Source: Cryobacterium glaciale (GTDB lineage: Bacteria > Actinomycetota > Actinomycetes > Actinomycetales > Microbacteriaceae). Taken from it: a stretch of 64,000 nt of DNA. The translations under genes and the position numbers were made by a program. The DNA lies in NCBI RefSeq assembly GCF_004402535.1, contig NZ_SOEY01000026.1, positions 1 through 64,000 on the forward strand, given 5' to 3'. Below the pieces are notes generated by a model. The model worked only from the letters and a program-made list of their open reading frames with translations. It did not search any database and was not told where the DNA came from. Below are positions 45,191 through 53,406 of the stretch, one piece after another (the first letter of the stretch is position 1; each line of letters opens with the position of its first letter).

Positions 45191-45212
45191 CCACCGACAT
45201 CCAAGTCGGTGG
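45191..45212. promoter_or_regulatory. Hairpin between the HTH gene and brxA
   Basis: CCACCGAC - ATCCAA - GTCGGTGG: a perfect 8-bp stem with a 6-base loop, in the 88-bp gap ahead of brxA. No T-run on the coding strand. An operator, a processing site or an attenuator between regulator and BREX core are all possible. Confidence 0.55.
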
Positions 45213-45231
45213 CAGTTTTCAGCGAAGCGGT

Positions 45232-45441
45232 TCAGTCAGGTTCAGTGCTTCCTAACGCTGCTGCCCCGCCGCGGCGGACCCATCTATCTACCTCGCTGGC
45301 CTGGAACTTCCACAGACGGCTGATTTTGTGGGCGGGCATGTTTTTCTCGGCGATCCACGTGTAGACGGTGTCTTTGGTGACACCAAGGTGGGCGGCGATG
45401 TCGTCTGCGGACAGCCACGGCTCGATCACAACGCCCCCCAT
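45232..45441 (-). CDS. Excisionase/MerR-type HTH protein ahead of BREX
   Basis: A 69-aa helix-turn-helix protein (EPWLSADDIAAHLGVTKDTV, YTWIAEKNMPAHKISRLWKF, VDRWVRRGG). This is the excisionase-like fold often annotated 'helix-turn-helix domain'. ATG 45441 follows GAGGT; the open frame goes on to 45468. Position and orientation make it the likely regulator of the BREX operon instead of an element excisionase. Confidence 0.75.
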   Translation of the reverse strand: MGGVVIEPWLSADDIAAHLGVTKDTVYTWIAEKNMPAHKISRLWKFQASEVDRWVRRGGAAALGSTEPD

Positions 45442-45651
45442 TTTTGCAGACCTCGACTGGGCCAACACTCCCGATGATACCGGAGAGAACCCGGTTTGGC
45501 AGGGGATGTAGGGGCGCCGCCAGGTGTATTTCGCTGGTCTAGGTGAGACGGAGACGTGAAGTATCTGTGCTGCTGCCCTGGGCGGCCAGAATGTCGCGCC
45601 CTGCCACGCCGAGACAGCCTGGGCAAACTCCTACGCTCGTCCGGATTGTGA

Positions 45652-46803
45652 TTAACGTGCAGCAGCCAGCGAGGCCAGCCACGCCGAGAGGCCTGCCCGC
45701 CAGCGCTCGCAATCCGAGTTCCAGCTCATCGTGTGATCTGCGTCGAATGCCTCCAAGTCGACGATGTCGGGACGTAGCTCCCTGAGGCGAGTCGAGGACT
45801 CGAAGGGTGAAGACGTGTCGAGCGTGCCGTGAAGGATGAGCGTCGGCACAGTCAACTCGTCGACTCGCGCGATCCAGTCGAAGCGGCGGAGAACGACGGG
45901 GTTGATGAGACCGGTCATTCGAGCCAAAGGCCGGAAGTTGAGCCACGGCATGGCGAGCACGCCGGTCTGTGCAGGCAGGCCCGACCTCGCGCAGTTCGCC
46001 TTGATTGTCGAGACCCAGTCGAGCACGGGCGACTCGAGCACGACGCCGGCGACGATGCCGCGAAGCTTGGGATCGGCGGCGAGCTGAAGCGCAATGGCAC
46101 CACCCATTGACCACCCGAACAGGATGACGCTGCGTGCGCCGTTTTCGCGGGCGAAACGCACGGCCGCACGCACGTCATCGACCTCCGCGGCGCCGAGATC
46201 GGACCTACCTGTCCCCACGCTGGGGCCTTCACCGTCGTTTCGATATGTCACGACGAGCGACGTCAACCCAGCTTCCGAGGCGACCTGCACACCACGCAAC
46301 GTTCCGGCACGCGTGCTTCCGAGCCCGTGAATATGAATGGCCCAGGTGGGCGACGGAGCGTCTCGGGACGTGACGAGCCATGCGGGCGCGGGGCCCACAT
46401 CCGTTTGTATTTCGACATCCGTGGACTGCAGGCCGGCATCTGCTGGAGTCTGAAAGTAGATGCCACTCCAGGATGCTCGTTGGCCGGCGGCCACGCCAGG
46501 CCACAACTCCCCCACGACCTCGCGACCGACGAGTTGCGGCCCGCGATCTTCGACTTCCGGGGAAAGCCGAACCCAGCCGCCGTTCTCGACTATGAGGCAG
46601 TAGTCGCCGGGCGTGGCGGTGCGCTGCGAACGATCAAGGACGACGATGGGTCGCTCCCGCGTGTGATCCACCCCTCTAATTGTCAGGTCGTATTTTCGCC
46701 CGCTTGCCGGGGCGGTCAGGCGCCTTGCGATCACGAGACCGAGCCCTCCGAGCGCCAGACCCGTGGCGGCAACCGCCCCAGTGAACGCCCAACCAACTCT
46801 CAT
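45652..46803 (-). CDS. Alpha/beta hydrolase with membrane anchor
   Basis: A 383-aa protein with one N-terminal hydrophobic segment (AFTGAVAATGLALGGLGLVI) and a serine-hydrolase core: HIHGLGSTRAG (oxyanion region), FGWSMGGAIALQLA (nucleophile elbow), LILHGTLDTSSPFESS (Asp) and DADHTMSWN (His). A membrane-tethered esterase or lipase-like enzyme; substrate unknown. Last gene of the four-gene unit, overlapping the DUF6545-like gene by 4 bp. Confidence 0.82.
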   Translation of the reverse strand: MRVGWAFTGAVAATGLALGGLGLVIARRLTAPASGRKYDLTIRGVDHTRERPIVVLDRSQRTATPGDYCLIVENGGWVRLSPEVEDRGPQLVGREVVGELWPGVAAGQRASWSGIYFQTPADAGLQSTDVEIQTDVGPAPAWLVTSRDAPSPTWAIHIHGLGSTRAGTLRGVQVASEAGLTSLVVTYRNDGEGPSVGTGRSDLGAAEVDDVRAAVRFARENGARSVILFGWSMGGAIALQLAADPKLRGIVAGVVLESPVLDWVSTIKANCARSGLPAQTGVLAMPWLNFRPLARMTGLINPVVLRRFDWIARVDELTVPTLILHGTLDTSSPFESSTRLRELRPDIVDLEAFDADHTMSWNSDCERWRAGLSAWLASLAAAR

Positions 46804-47810
46804 CGCTGCTGCCCGGTAGTCGCCTGAGACACGACCGGCACCGAGCCGGTCGGCCCGGCTCCGAGCAGGTGGCGTTCGGCGCGCTCGACGAGCGCCTTGT
46901 CATAGTCGCTCACCTCGAATGACACCCGCGTATCGATCATCGCATCACGGATCTCAACGACCTGGCGATGGAGCAGAGTCTCGGGCCCGCCGGCATCGAA
47001 CGCAACATGCTCGTCCTGGCTGATTCCCGGCCGTACAGTTGTCGCTTTGGCCCAGATCGGTTCGAGTTCGCCGACCAGCCTCCGGGTCGTCCGTTCGCGA
47101 GATCTGGCCTGGAAGGTGCGGGCTGCGGGCTGACTGGCGAACCCGAGGCAGAGGAGGAGGAAGGTCAGGATGTGAAGCGGTTCATACGCGACGGCCACTG
47201 CTGCCATCAGGTAGAGATCCCCGACCACGTGGGCGAGATCCATAAAGATGACGACGACGCTCAGCGCGATGCCGAAGCTGCTTCCGAGAATCAGAGACAC
47301 CGGCGGTAGCCGCTGGGCACCCTCGCTGCTTCGGAGCTGCCGTGCAGCGAGCGCGGCCATCGCGGCGAGGACGATCCCGTAGTAGATGAATTGGATCATC
47401 GAGTAGGCGGCGGCAGCGGGTTGTTCGCCAAGCTCAAGCATGAAGCTGGTGGTGGTACCGCCACGATTGATGAGCAGGAACGTGCCGACCGCACCAATGA
47501 GCGCGGCAACGAGTGTGAACCGGCCGAGGGCGAGCCGGACGGCCCACGTGTGATGCTCGGATGCCCTCATCACTCCACGACCCAGGAAGAAGACGCCGAC
47601 CATCAACGTAGCGTCCGCCACGAGGGTTACCAAGTTGGACCCGCCGGCGAGCGGGTCGAGCGCCCAATAGGCCTGATCGGTATTCAGCGTCATCGCGATC
47701 GCGATCGTCAGCGCGGCGTAGCTGATGTTGCGCTCTGCGCGACCCCGCCGAAGGATAAGCAAGCTCGCGACGAGCAGCCACATGAGGGCGGAGACCAGGA
47801 CGGCAATCAT
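46800..47810 (-). CDS. Seven-TM protein, DUF6545 / MAB_1171c-like
   Basis: A 336-aa protein with seven hydrophobic segments in the first 230 residues (for example VLVSALMWLLVASLLIL, LVADATLMVGVFFLG, FTLVAALIGAVGTFLLI, LILGSSFGIALSVVVIFM, LHILTFLLLCLGFA) and a cytoplasmic tail of about 110 residues (PIWAKATTVRP, then EIRDAMIDTRVSFEVSDYDK). This layout matches the actinobacterial 'MAB_1171c family putative transporter'. Transport is unproven; a sensor role fits the regulator and protease encoded beside it. Confidence 0.75.
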   Translation of the reverse strand: MIAVLVSALMWLLVASLLILRRGRAERNISYAALTIAIAMTLNTDQAYWALDPLAGGSNLVTLVADATLMVGVFFLGRGVMRASEHHTWAVRLALGRFTLVAALIGAVGTFLLINRGGTTTSFMLELGEQPAAAAYSMIQFIYYGIVLAAMAALAARQLRSSEGAQRLPPVSLILGSSFGIALSVVVIFMDLAHVVGDLYLMAAVAVAYEPLHILTFLLLCLGFASQPAARTFQARSRERTTRRLVGELEPIWAKATTVRPGISQDEHVAFDAGGPETLLHRQVVEIRDAMIDTRVSFEVSDYDKALVERAERHLLGAGPTGSVPVVSQATTGQQR

Positions 47811-48268
47811 CCGAAGATCTCCAGGTACCGGGAGGAATGCAGTGTCGATCCCCTAATTGCCGCGGCAAGGTGGTCAGCGAGGGTCTCAGCTTGGACTTCT
47901 TTGTCGGTGTTGAGATCTTGGCGCTTGAGCAGTCGGCGCAGGGTCTGCGGCGGGATGTCCGGCAGCAGATAGTCGCGCGTGTCATGATCGTCGTCGACAT
48001 CGTGACCCAGGATCAAGTGCGCCAATTCGTGCAGCACGAACTGCTGCCGATGCAGCGCCGAATCACTGTGCGCATGAAGAATCAAATCTTCGCCATCCCT
48101 CATGAGCGAAACGGCGCATAGGCCGTCGTGAACGCCCAGTTCCGCGAGTTCGACGATGCGCAGGCCACGCTGCCGACTGCGCTGCACCGCGCGGACCAGT
48201 TCGTCGAAGGTGAATGTGTCTCTTAGGGCGAGTTCGGCCAGCGCCGGCACGCTCACTTCGTTGTTCAC
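47807..48268 (-). CDS. ImmA/IrrE-type metallopeptidase
   Basis: A 153-aa zinc protease with FVLHELAHLILGHD (HExxH) and a downstream Glu in VQAETLADHLAAAI. Start GTG 48268 has GGAGGGAAG upstream and avoids the overlap with the XRE gene that ATG 48358 would give. ImmA-type proteases cleave XRE repressors encoded next to them, which is the arrangement here. ATGA overlap with the seven-TM gene. Confidence 0.82.
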   Translation of the reverse strand: MNNEVSVPALAELALRDTFTFDELVRAVQRSRQRGLRIVELAELGVHDGLCAVSLMRDGEDLILHAHSDSALHRQQFVLHELAHLILGHDVDDDHDTRDYLLPDIPPQTLRRLLKRQDLNTDKEVQAETLADHLAAAIRGSTLHSSRYLEIFG

Positions 48269-48302
48269 TGCCTTGTCACTTCCCTCCGGACCTGTGTATG
48301 GC

Positions 48303-48770
48303 TCAATCTGCCTTGGCGCGCTCGCTTGCTTCTGCCAAGTCTTGCGAGATCTCCGCATCTAAGAATTTGCTGATCGCCTGAAGCGCGTTCGGGGAAATGT
48401 CGCCAAGGGTACGGGCCGCATACGTTTTGACGCGCGCGGAGCGCATTGCCCGCACGAGATCGAGTTGAGCGCTCACCTTGGCAGGGATCTCGGCGCCGTC
48501 CGAGCCGGCGAGGAACGCCGGATCAACGTCGAAGAACGCCGCCAGCCCTTCGAAGAGAGAGCGGTCTCGCACGTATCGGTGGCCGTTCACCACGTAGGTC
48601 CACCTCGACCGCGAGAGGTTCGTTCCGCGCTCTTCGAGGAACGCGGCAATCTGCGTAAACGTGGGCTCGGTGCCCGTCTCGGCTTCAGCGACGTCGAGCA
48701 GCAGCCGGAGGCGCTTTGCGAGATCATCCGCGGCTGTCGTGCTGTCGTCTTCGATCATGTGCGGAACCAT
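48303..48770 (-). CDS. XRE-like regulator
   Basis: A 155-aa protein with an N-terminal DNA-binding fold of the form FTQIAAFLEERGTNLSRSRW, TYVVNGHRYVRDRSLFEGLA, FFDVDPAFLAG, as in Streptomyces/Mycobacterium XRE regulators paired with ImmA. ATG 48770 has GAGGAG very close upstream; ATG 48758 and the open frame to 48839 are alternatives. It probably binds the three 14-bp palindromes in the divergent promoter region and is relieved by the protease. Confidence 0.78.
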   Translation of the reverse strand: MVPHMIEDDSTTAADDLAKRLRLLLDVAEAETGTEPTFTQIAAFLEERGTNLSRSRWTYVVNGHRYVRDRSLFEGLAAFFDVDPAFLAGSDGAEIPAKVSAQLDLVRAMRSARVKTYAARTLGDISPNALQAISKFLDAEISQDLAEASERAKAD

Positions 48771-48825
48771 GGCTCCTCTGGCGATGAACGGATGCTCGGG
48801 TCGTTGAGAGTGCCCAATATACCCG

Positions 48826-48839
48826 TTGAGCATGATCAA
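48826..48839. promoter_or_regulatory. Operator 1 (TTGAGCATGATCAA)
   Basis: One mismatch from the perfect palindrome at operator 3. Lies 56 bp upstream of the XRE start, in the divergent gap. Confidence 0.75.
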
Positions 48840-48847
48840 CGCAAGGG

Positions 48848-48861
48848 TTGCGCATGCTCAA
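48848..48861. promoter_or_regulatory. Operator 2 (TTGCGCATGCTCAA)
   Basis: One mismatch from the perfect palindrome. Its centre is 22 bp from that of operator 1, i.e. about two helical turns, so both can be bound on one DNA face. Confidence 0.75.
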
Positions 48862-48893
48862 ATCTGGTGGTAAACCATTCCCTGAATCGAAAA

Positions 48894-48907
48894 TTGAGCA
48901 TGCTCAA
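48894..48907. promoter_or_regulatory. Operator 3 (TTGAGCATGCTCAA)
   Basis: Perfect 14-bp palindrome, centre 46 bp from operator 2 and 93 bp before the ArdC-like start. Its position suggests that the same regulator controls the conjugation operon on the plus strand. Confidence 0.8.
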
Positions 48908-48999
48908 ACACGATGCCCCTCGCTGAACGCACTGGCACGGCGAGGTGCACCTCTCTGTCATCCACGTGGGCGTGGCATCCACTCGGGAAGGTGGTCATT

Positions 49000-50055
49000 G
49001 TGTCTTTGGAATCGCACTCGCAACAGGAGCGAGAGCAGAAGCTCACCGACCTTCACGAACGTCTGGTCGCCTCCGTCGAGGCCCTAGTCACCGGCAACGA
49101 GTGGAAACAGGCGCTCGTGTTCGCCGCCCGATTCCGCACACGCTCGTTCAACAACACTCTCCTGATCTGGGCGCAGCATTCCGCAGCGCACGAACGCGGA
49201 CTCGTGTCGGCGGAGCTCCCCGGCTACGTCGCCGGCTTCCGACAGTGGAATGCGCTCGGGCGTCACGTGGTCGCCGGCCAGAAGGGCTACATGATCCTCG
49301 CGCCCGTCACCGCGCGCTTTGCATCTTCCTCCCCCGCCGACGTGCGTTCATGGCGGAGGCTCAAGCAAAACGAGCGACCTCGAGCCGGTGAGCTCGTGCG
49401 CCAGCAGATGGTCGGCACCCGACCGGCATGCGTCTGGGACGTCTCGCAGACCGCGGGTGCGCCGATCCATGAACGTCCCGCGCCGAGACTCCTCAGCGGC
49501 GAGGCGCCCAACGGTCTCTGGGATGGCCTCTCCGCGTTGGTCCGGGACGCCGGGTTCACCCTGCTGTGGTCAGCGGATGCCGCGTCGCTCGGCGGAGCGA
49601 ACGGGCGCACCGAGTTTCACGGCCGAACGGTCTCGGTGCGCGCCGACATGGATGCCGCCGCTCAGGTGAAGACACTCGCCCACGAGCTGGCTCACATCCG
49701 GATGCACCAGCCCGACGCCGATGCGCAAGCTCACCGCGGAATCGGTGAGGTCGAAGCCGAGTCGGTCGCCCTGATGATCGGCGCGGTCCACGGCATGGAT
49801 ACGAGCGACTACACGATCCCGTACGTGTCCGCGTGGGCGAGTTCGGTGCCAGGCAAGACTGCTACCGAGGTCGCCCAAGAGACGGGCGAGCGCGTGCGTC
49901 GCGTGGCCGTGGCGATCCTCGACCAGCTCCAGACCGATCAGATCGGTGCCGGCGATCCCCTGGTGTTTGATCGTGAGAAGCCCACGCAGAATCTCGCCGT
50001 CGCGAGGGCCTCCAGCGAGCCCTCGGGTGTGCGGCTCGGCGCCCGGAGTCTCTGA
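49000..50055 (+). CDS. ArdC-like antirestriction protein
   Basis: A 351-aa protein with an N-terminal ArdC-type single-strand DNA-binding domain (SFNNTLLIWAQHS, YVAGFRQWNALGRHVVAGQK) and a C-terminal metalloprotease-like domain with KTLAHELAHIRMHQ and GIGEVEAESVALMI. Start GTG 49000 has GGGAAGG upstream; the frame to 48913 would run through operator DNA. ArdC proteins protect entering plasmid DNA from restriction. First gene of the plus-strand transfer operon. Confidence 0.85.
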   Translation: MSLESHSQQEREQKLTDLHERLVASVEALVTGNEWKQALVFAARFRTRSFNNTLLIWAQHSAAHERGLVSAELPGYVAGFRQWNALGRHVVAGQKGYMILAPVTARFASSSPADVRSWRRLKQNERPRAGELVRQQMVGTRPACVWDVSQTAGAPIHERPAPRLLSGEAPNGLWDGLSALVRDAGFTLLWSADAASLGGANGRTEFHGRTVSVRADMDAAAQVKTLAHELAHIRMHQPDADAQAHRGIGEVEAESVALMIGAVHGMDTSDYTIPYVSAWASSVPGKTATEVAQETGERVRRVAVAILDQLQTDQIGAGDPLVFDREKPTQNLAVARASSEPSGVRLGARSL

Positions 50056-50954
50056 TGGATATCGCCGAGGTGCTCATGAGCACGAACCGACTCACCACAC
50101 GGGACACCGCGCTCGTGTTCGCCCGGGCGGGCATCCCAATCTTCCCCTGTGTACGCGACGGTAAGCGCCCTCTCACTCCGGCGGGATTCAACGACGCGAG
50201 CTGCGACATCGATCAGGTGGGTGCCTGGTGGGCTCGCTGGCCCGGCGCGAACATCGGGATGCCCACCGGCAGCGTATCGGGTGTCGACGTCGTCGATATT
50301 GACGTGGCACACACCATTTCGGGCTTCGACGCTTTCGCGCGTGCCAGCGCCGCCGGGCTCGTGGACGGAGATCTGGCCCGGGTGCGCACTCCATCCGGAG
50401 GCATGCACATCTACTTCCCCGCATCCGCTGCCCACCCGCAGCGCTGCTGGCAGTCTGCGGCCGCGCACATCGATTTTCGTGGCAACGGCGGGTATGTGGT
50501 CGTGCCGCCCTCGACCCTACTTCTGGAGAACGGCCGAGTCGGCTACCGCCTCGTGACACTGTCCGCCTCAGGCTCCAAGCCAGTGGATGCCGCGGCACTG
50601 CGCAATCTCGTCGACCCACACGCGCCCCAAGCAAAATCACGCCCGGAGACAGCAGGCGTGCCCGAGCCGACCCGGCTCGCGCAGTGGGTGGGCAGACTGC
50701 AGGAAGGCGAGCGGAACAGCGGATTGTTCTGGGCCGCCTGCCGCCTCACCGAGGCCGGCTTCACACCCGCCGCTGTCGAAGCAGCACTCGCCCCGGCTGC
50801 CCAGAGTGCCGGCCTCCCGGAGACGGAGATCACCGCCACGATCAGGTCCGCCAACCGACGGGCTGCCGAAGGCCCGCACGGTCGGCCAGAAAGCCAATGG
50901 CGCGACCGAACATCCCCAGGGAGCAGACAAGGCGACGGACCATGCCTGGCGTGA
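50055..50954 (+). CDS. Bifunctional DNA primase/polymerase (prim-pol)
   Basis: A 299-aa prim-pol: FARAGIPIFPCVRDGKRPLT, then the acidic VDVVDIDVAH and GGMHIYF with DFRGNGGYVVVPPS. It primes DNA synthesis during element replication or after transfer. The ATG overlaps the previous stop (TGATG); ATG 50076, with GAGG 5 bases before it, is a close alternative. The C-terminus carries a small helical domain (RNSGLFWAACRLTEAG). Confidence 0.88.
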   Translation: MDIAEVLMSTNRLTTRDTALVFARAGIPIFPCVRDGKRPLTPAGFNDASCDIDQVGAWWARWPGANIGMPTGSVSGVDVVDIDVAHTISGFDAFARASAAGLVDGDLARVRTPSGGMHIYFPASAAHPQRCWQSAAAHIDFRGNGGYVVVPPSTLLLENGRVGYRLVTLSASGSKPVDAAALRNLVDPHAPQAKSRPETAGVPEPTRLAQWVGRLQEGERNSGLFWAACRLTEAGFTPAAVEAALAPAAQSAGLPETEITATIRSANRRAAEGPHGRPESQWRDRTSPGSRQGDGPCLA

Positions 50955-51034
50955 CGGAGCATCCGTCGAACCCGCGTAGGGAAGCGTCAACACTCCTGCT
51001 GTACAGAACAACGATGTGAGGGAGAGCACAAGCC

Positions 51035-51409
51035 ATGGACGAAGACGACTTCGAGGCGTCACACCGCGCACCGAGCCTCGCCATCGACGGAGAGGCCTCG
51101 CCTCACGTCGCGTTGACTCACGGCGGCATCGCCGATCCACGGCGCACCCGCGCAACGACGCCCGAGAACCGCGCCGCCCGCCCCGGCCTCGAATGGGTTC
51201 GACCCTCGGATTTACTCAGCACCGGCGGCGCCCGTGTAGCCGGTCGCGGGATTGATTTCCAGGCCGAGCTCGCTCGGCGACTGCGGCGGGCACCCTCCAC
51301 CGTCCGTCGGGCGATGCGCGAACGAGCCGACCGGCTCCCTCCCCTCTCCGAGTTCGGACAGTCGGGCGAGCGTCCACCAATGTCCCGGCACGGTCTCGGG
51401 CGGCGCTGA
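51035..51409 (+). CDS. Hypothetical 124-aa protein
   Basis: MDEDDFEASHRAPSLAIDGE, then LEWVRPSDLLSTGGARVAGR and a basic helical end (LARRLRRAPSTVRRAMRERA). GAGGGAG lies 9 bases before ATG 51035. The C-terminal half looks DNA-binding by charge. Typical small accessory gene between prim-pol and ParB; family not recognised. Confidence 0.65.
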   Translation: MDEDDFEASHRAPSLAIDGEASPHVALTHGGIADPRRTRATTPENRAARPGLEWVRPSDLLSTGGARVAGRGIDFQAELARRLRRAPSTVRRAMRERADRLPPLSEFGQSGERPPMSRHGLGRR

Positions 51410-51465
51410 CCATGAGCATCCTGTTGAGGACGGCAACACACACCAATTTGACAGGAGGTACCGGA

Positions 51466-52296
51466 ATGGACTGGCAGACGCAGCGGGACAAAGAATCGAA
51501 GTCATTTCGCGAGTCAGAAGGCCTCCGAATCTTGCTCGCCCGACTTCAAGCGAATGGCGGCGTCACGTGGCGGACGGACCCCGAAGCATCCGAACTCATG
51601 CGGTTCGCCGCCCGGCGCTACGCCGGGTTGGCACGAAAGCACGGTCTGGATCCCTGGGAGGCCGCCGCGGCTGCATACGACGCAATGCGTGCATCGTCGA
51701 CACTCCGCGCCGACGACCCCTGGGCAATGGTCACCCGAGCAGTGCAGGTGACCTGCATCGCGGAGGAACGCGCCCAAGGCCTCCTGTGCTCCGTGCACCA
51801 GGCGCGCCGGCCCAAGGTCTCGGCCTTCCACGACGCCGAACGCTTCAGCGATCGCGAGCACGCCCTCACGGACTACCACCCCGCGTTCAGAACCAGTCCG
51901 GCCGACGCGCAGCCCGACGAACCACCACGGGTCGAGGTCGCGGCAGCGGTCGAAGACGCCATCATGATGTTCACCCTGCTCGATTGGCCAGCCGACCGCG
52001 CCCGAAACGGCGTCGAGTACGTCTGCGGCCGACTCGCAGACGCACCATCGCGTGCCTCCGCGTACGAGTCTCTGCGCCGCGACTACCCCGCCCGTGCGCT
52101 CCTCGACGTTCCGCAGCGAGCGTGGATGGCAATGCTCCGAGCACTCCTGGGCAGCGGCAACCCCCTGCAGGCGCACACCAAAGCCGGCCACGGCATCCTG
52201 CTTCGTTTGCTCCTCGGCGAACCACTTCGCGCCTTGTTCCACGACGACGACCTGGTCGCCGACATCGTCAACAACGCTCCCGGGGCGCGGGTATGA
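51466..52296 (+). CDS. Conserved-type element protein, 276 aa
   Basis: ATG 51466 has AGGAGG 9 bases upstream, better than ATG 51412. Helical protein (ESEGLRILLARLQANGG, RKHGLDPWEAAAAAYDAMRA, then WMAMLRALLGSGNPLQAHT). The layout resembles sigma-factor-like or replication-accessory proteins of actinobacterial elements, but no signature motif is seen. ATGA overlap with parB shows one operon. Confidence 0.65.
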   Translation: MDWQTQRDKESKSFRESEGLRILLARLQANGGVTWRTDPEASELMRFAARRYAGLARKHGLDPWEAAAAAYDAMRASSTLRADDPWAMVTRAVQVTCIAEERAQGLLCSVHQARRPKVSAFHDAERFSDREHALTDYHPAFRTSPADAQPDEPPRVEVAAAVEDAIMMFTLLDWPADRARNGVEYVCGRLADAPSRASAYESLRRDYPARALLDVPQRAWMAMLRALLGSGNPLQAHTKAGHGILLRLLLGEPLRALFHDDDLVADIVNNAPGARV

Positions 52297-53375
52297 CCAG
52301 CACGCCGGGGCACATCGAACTCGAGCGGTCGATCGACTCCATCCGGATCGGATCGCGGCATCGCACCGACCTCGGCGACATCGACGCCCTCGCCGCCTCG
52401 ATCGAGAAGCAGGGACTCCTGCAGCCGATCACCGTCACGCCCGACGGCACCCTCGTCTGCGGCGCCCGCCGCCTGGCCGCTCTCCGACAACTCGGAGTAC
52501 GCAAACTCAACGTGTGGGTTCGCTCCGGCATCTCAGACGGACTGGCCCAACTGCTCGCGGAACAAGACGACAACGCCCTCCACAAGACCCTCAGCCCGAC
52601 TGAAGCGGCCACCCTGTATCGCGAGGTGAAGATGCTCCTGGCGGAGGACGCACGTCGGCGTCAAATCGCGTCACGATTCGGCGCGAAGCAGGGGAACCCC
52701 GTATCTGACGGTGCTGCCACCGTGGCAGCACCGGTGACCTCCCTTGATGGCTACGCCCGGGCACGGGCCGCGCTACTCGTGACCGGGACACGCTCATACA
52801 CGACGCTCGAACGCATCGGCTACCTGCAGCGCATCGTCGCCGATGAGAATCTCGACGAGGCACTCCGCCGCCTCGCGACCACTGAGCTCGACCTGATTAG
52901 CAACGGCGGCTCGGTCACCGCCGCGCACCGCCGCATGAAGACTCAGTTGGCTTTCGCCGAACTCGAGCAGCTGGCAGCGGATGCCGCGCAACCCGCGCTC
53001 ATCCGCCACGCCGCGTCGGCAGGAACTTCACGCGTGCACGCCGCCGAGACCACCCAAACCGACATCGAGCTCGAACAGCTGGCCCGAGAAGCGCTCTCCC
53101 GAGCCAAGACAGCGACGAAGGCCAAAAACGCCCGCCCAGCCACCTCCAACGATTCCAATCTGCCCGTGCGTTCGTTCGTGTTCCTCTGGAACGACCTCCA
53201 CGACTGGTGGCTCCGCTACGACGACGCCGAGATCGTTTCCGAGCTCACCGAGGACCAATGGGAGCAGTTCGAAGCGACACTTGCCGGCACCATCGCGTTC
53301 GCCGAGCGGATGCGCTCCCTTCGTGACGACTCCCCTGCAGTTGCTCGGGTATCGACACGATCGCTTTCTCGATGA
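52293..53375 (+). CDS. parB: ParB/Spo0J-type partition protein
   Basis: A 360-aa protein with the ParB N-terminal nuclease/CTPase fold: HRTDLGDIDALAASIEKQGL, LQPITVTPDGTLVCGARRLA (GxRR), QLLAEQDDNALHKTLSPTEA, then a helix-turn-helix region. ATG 52293 overlaps the upstream stop; the much longer open frame upstream is an out-of-phase extension. A partner ParA is not in the window and no parS-like palindrome was spotted, so it may act in regulation or transfer. Confidence 0.85.
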   Translation: MTSTPGHIELERSIDSIRIGSRHRTDLGDIDALAASIEKQGLLQPITVTPDGTLVCGARRLAALRQLGVRKLNVWVRSGISDGLAQLLAEQDDNALHKTLSPTEAATLYREVKMLLAEDARRRQIASRFGAKQGNPVSDGAATVAAPVTSLDGYARARAALLVTGTRSYTTLERIGYLQRIVADENLDEALRRLATTELDLISNGGSVTAAHRRMKTQLAFAELEQLAADAAQPALIRHAASAGTSRVHAAETTQTDIELEQLAREALSRAKTATKAKNARPATSNDSNLPVRSFVFLWNDLHDWWLRYDDAEIVSELTEDQWEQFEATLAGTIAFAERMRSLRDDSPAVARVSTRSLSR

Positions 53376-53406
53376 GGCAGCCCGCCCTAACCCTGAGGAG
53401 ATCACA

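Noticed and set aside
45232-45441. HTH protein as the element's excisionase
   Set aside because: The fold is excisionase-like, but there is no integrase nearby and the gene is first in the BREX operon orientation, so a BREX regulator is more likely.
51252-52292. A 707-codon open frame that would extend ParB upstream
   Set aside because: The extra 347 codons are Arg/Pro-rich shadow of the 276-aa gene in another frame; ParB similarity begins exactly at ATG 52293.
52293-53375. A parS site near parB
   Set aside because: No palindrome resembling the usual GTTTCACGTGAAAC was noticed by eye; a computed motif scan would be needed to say more.
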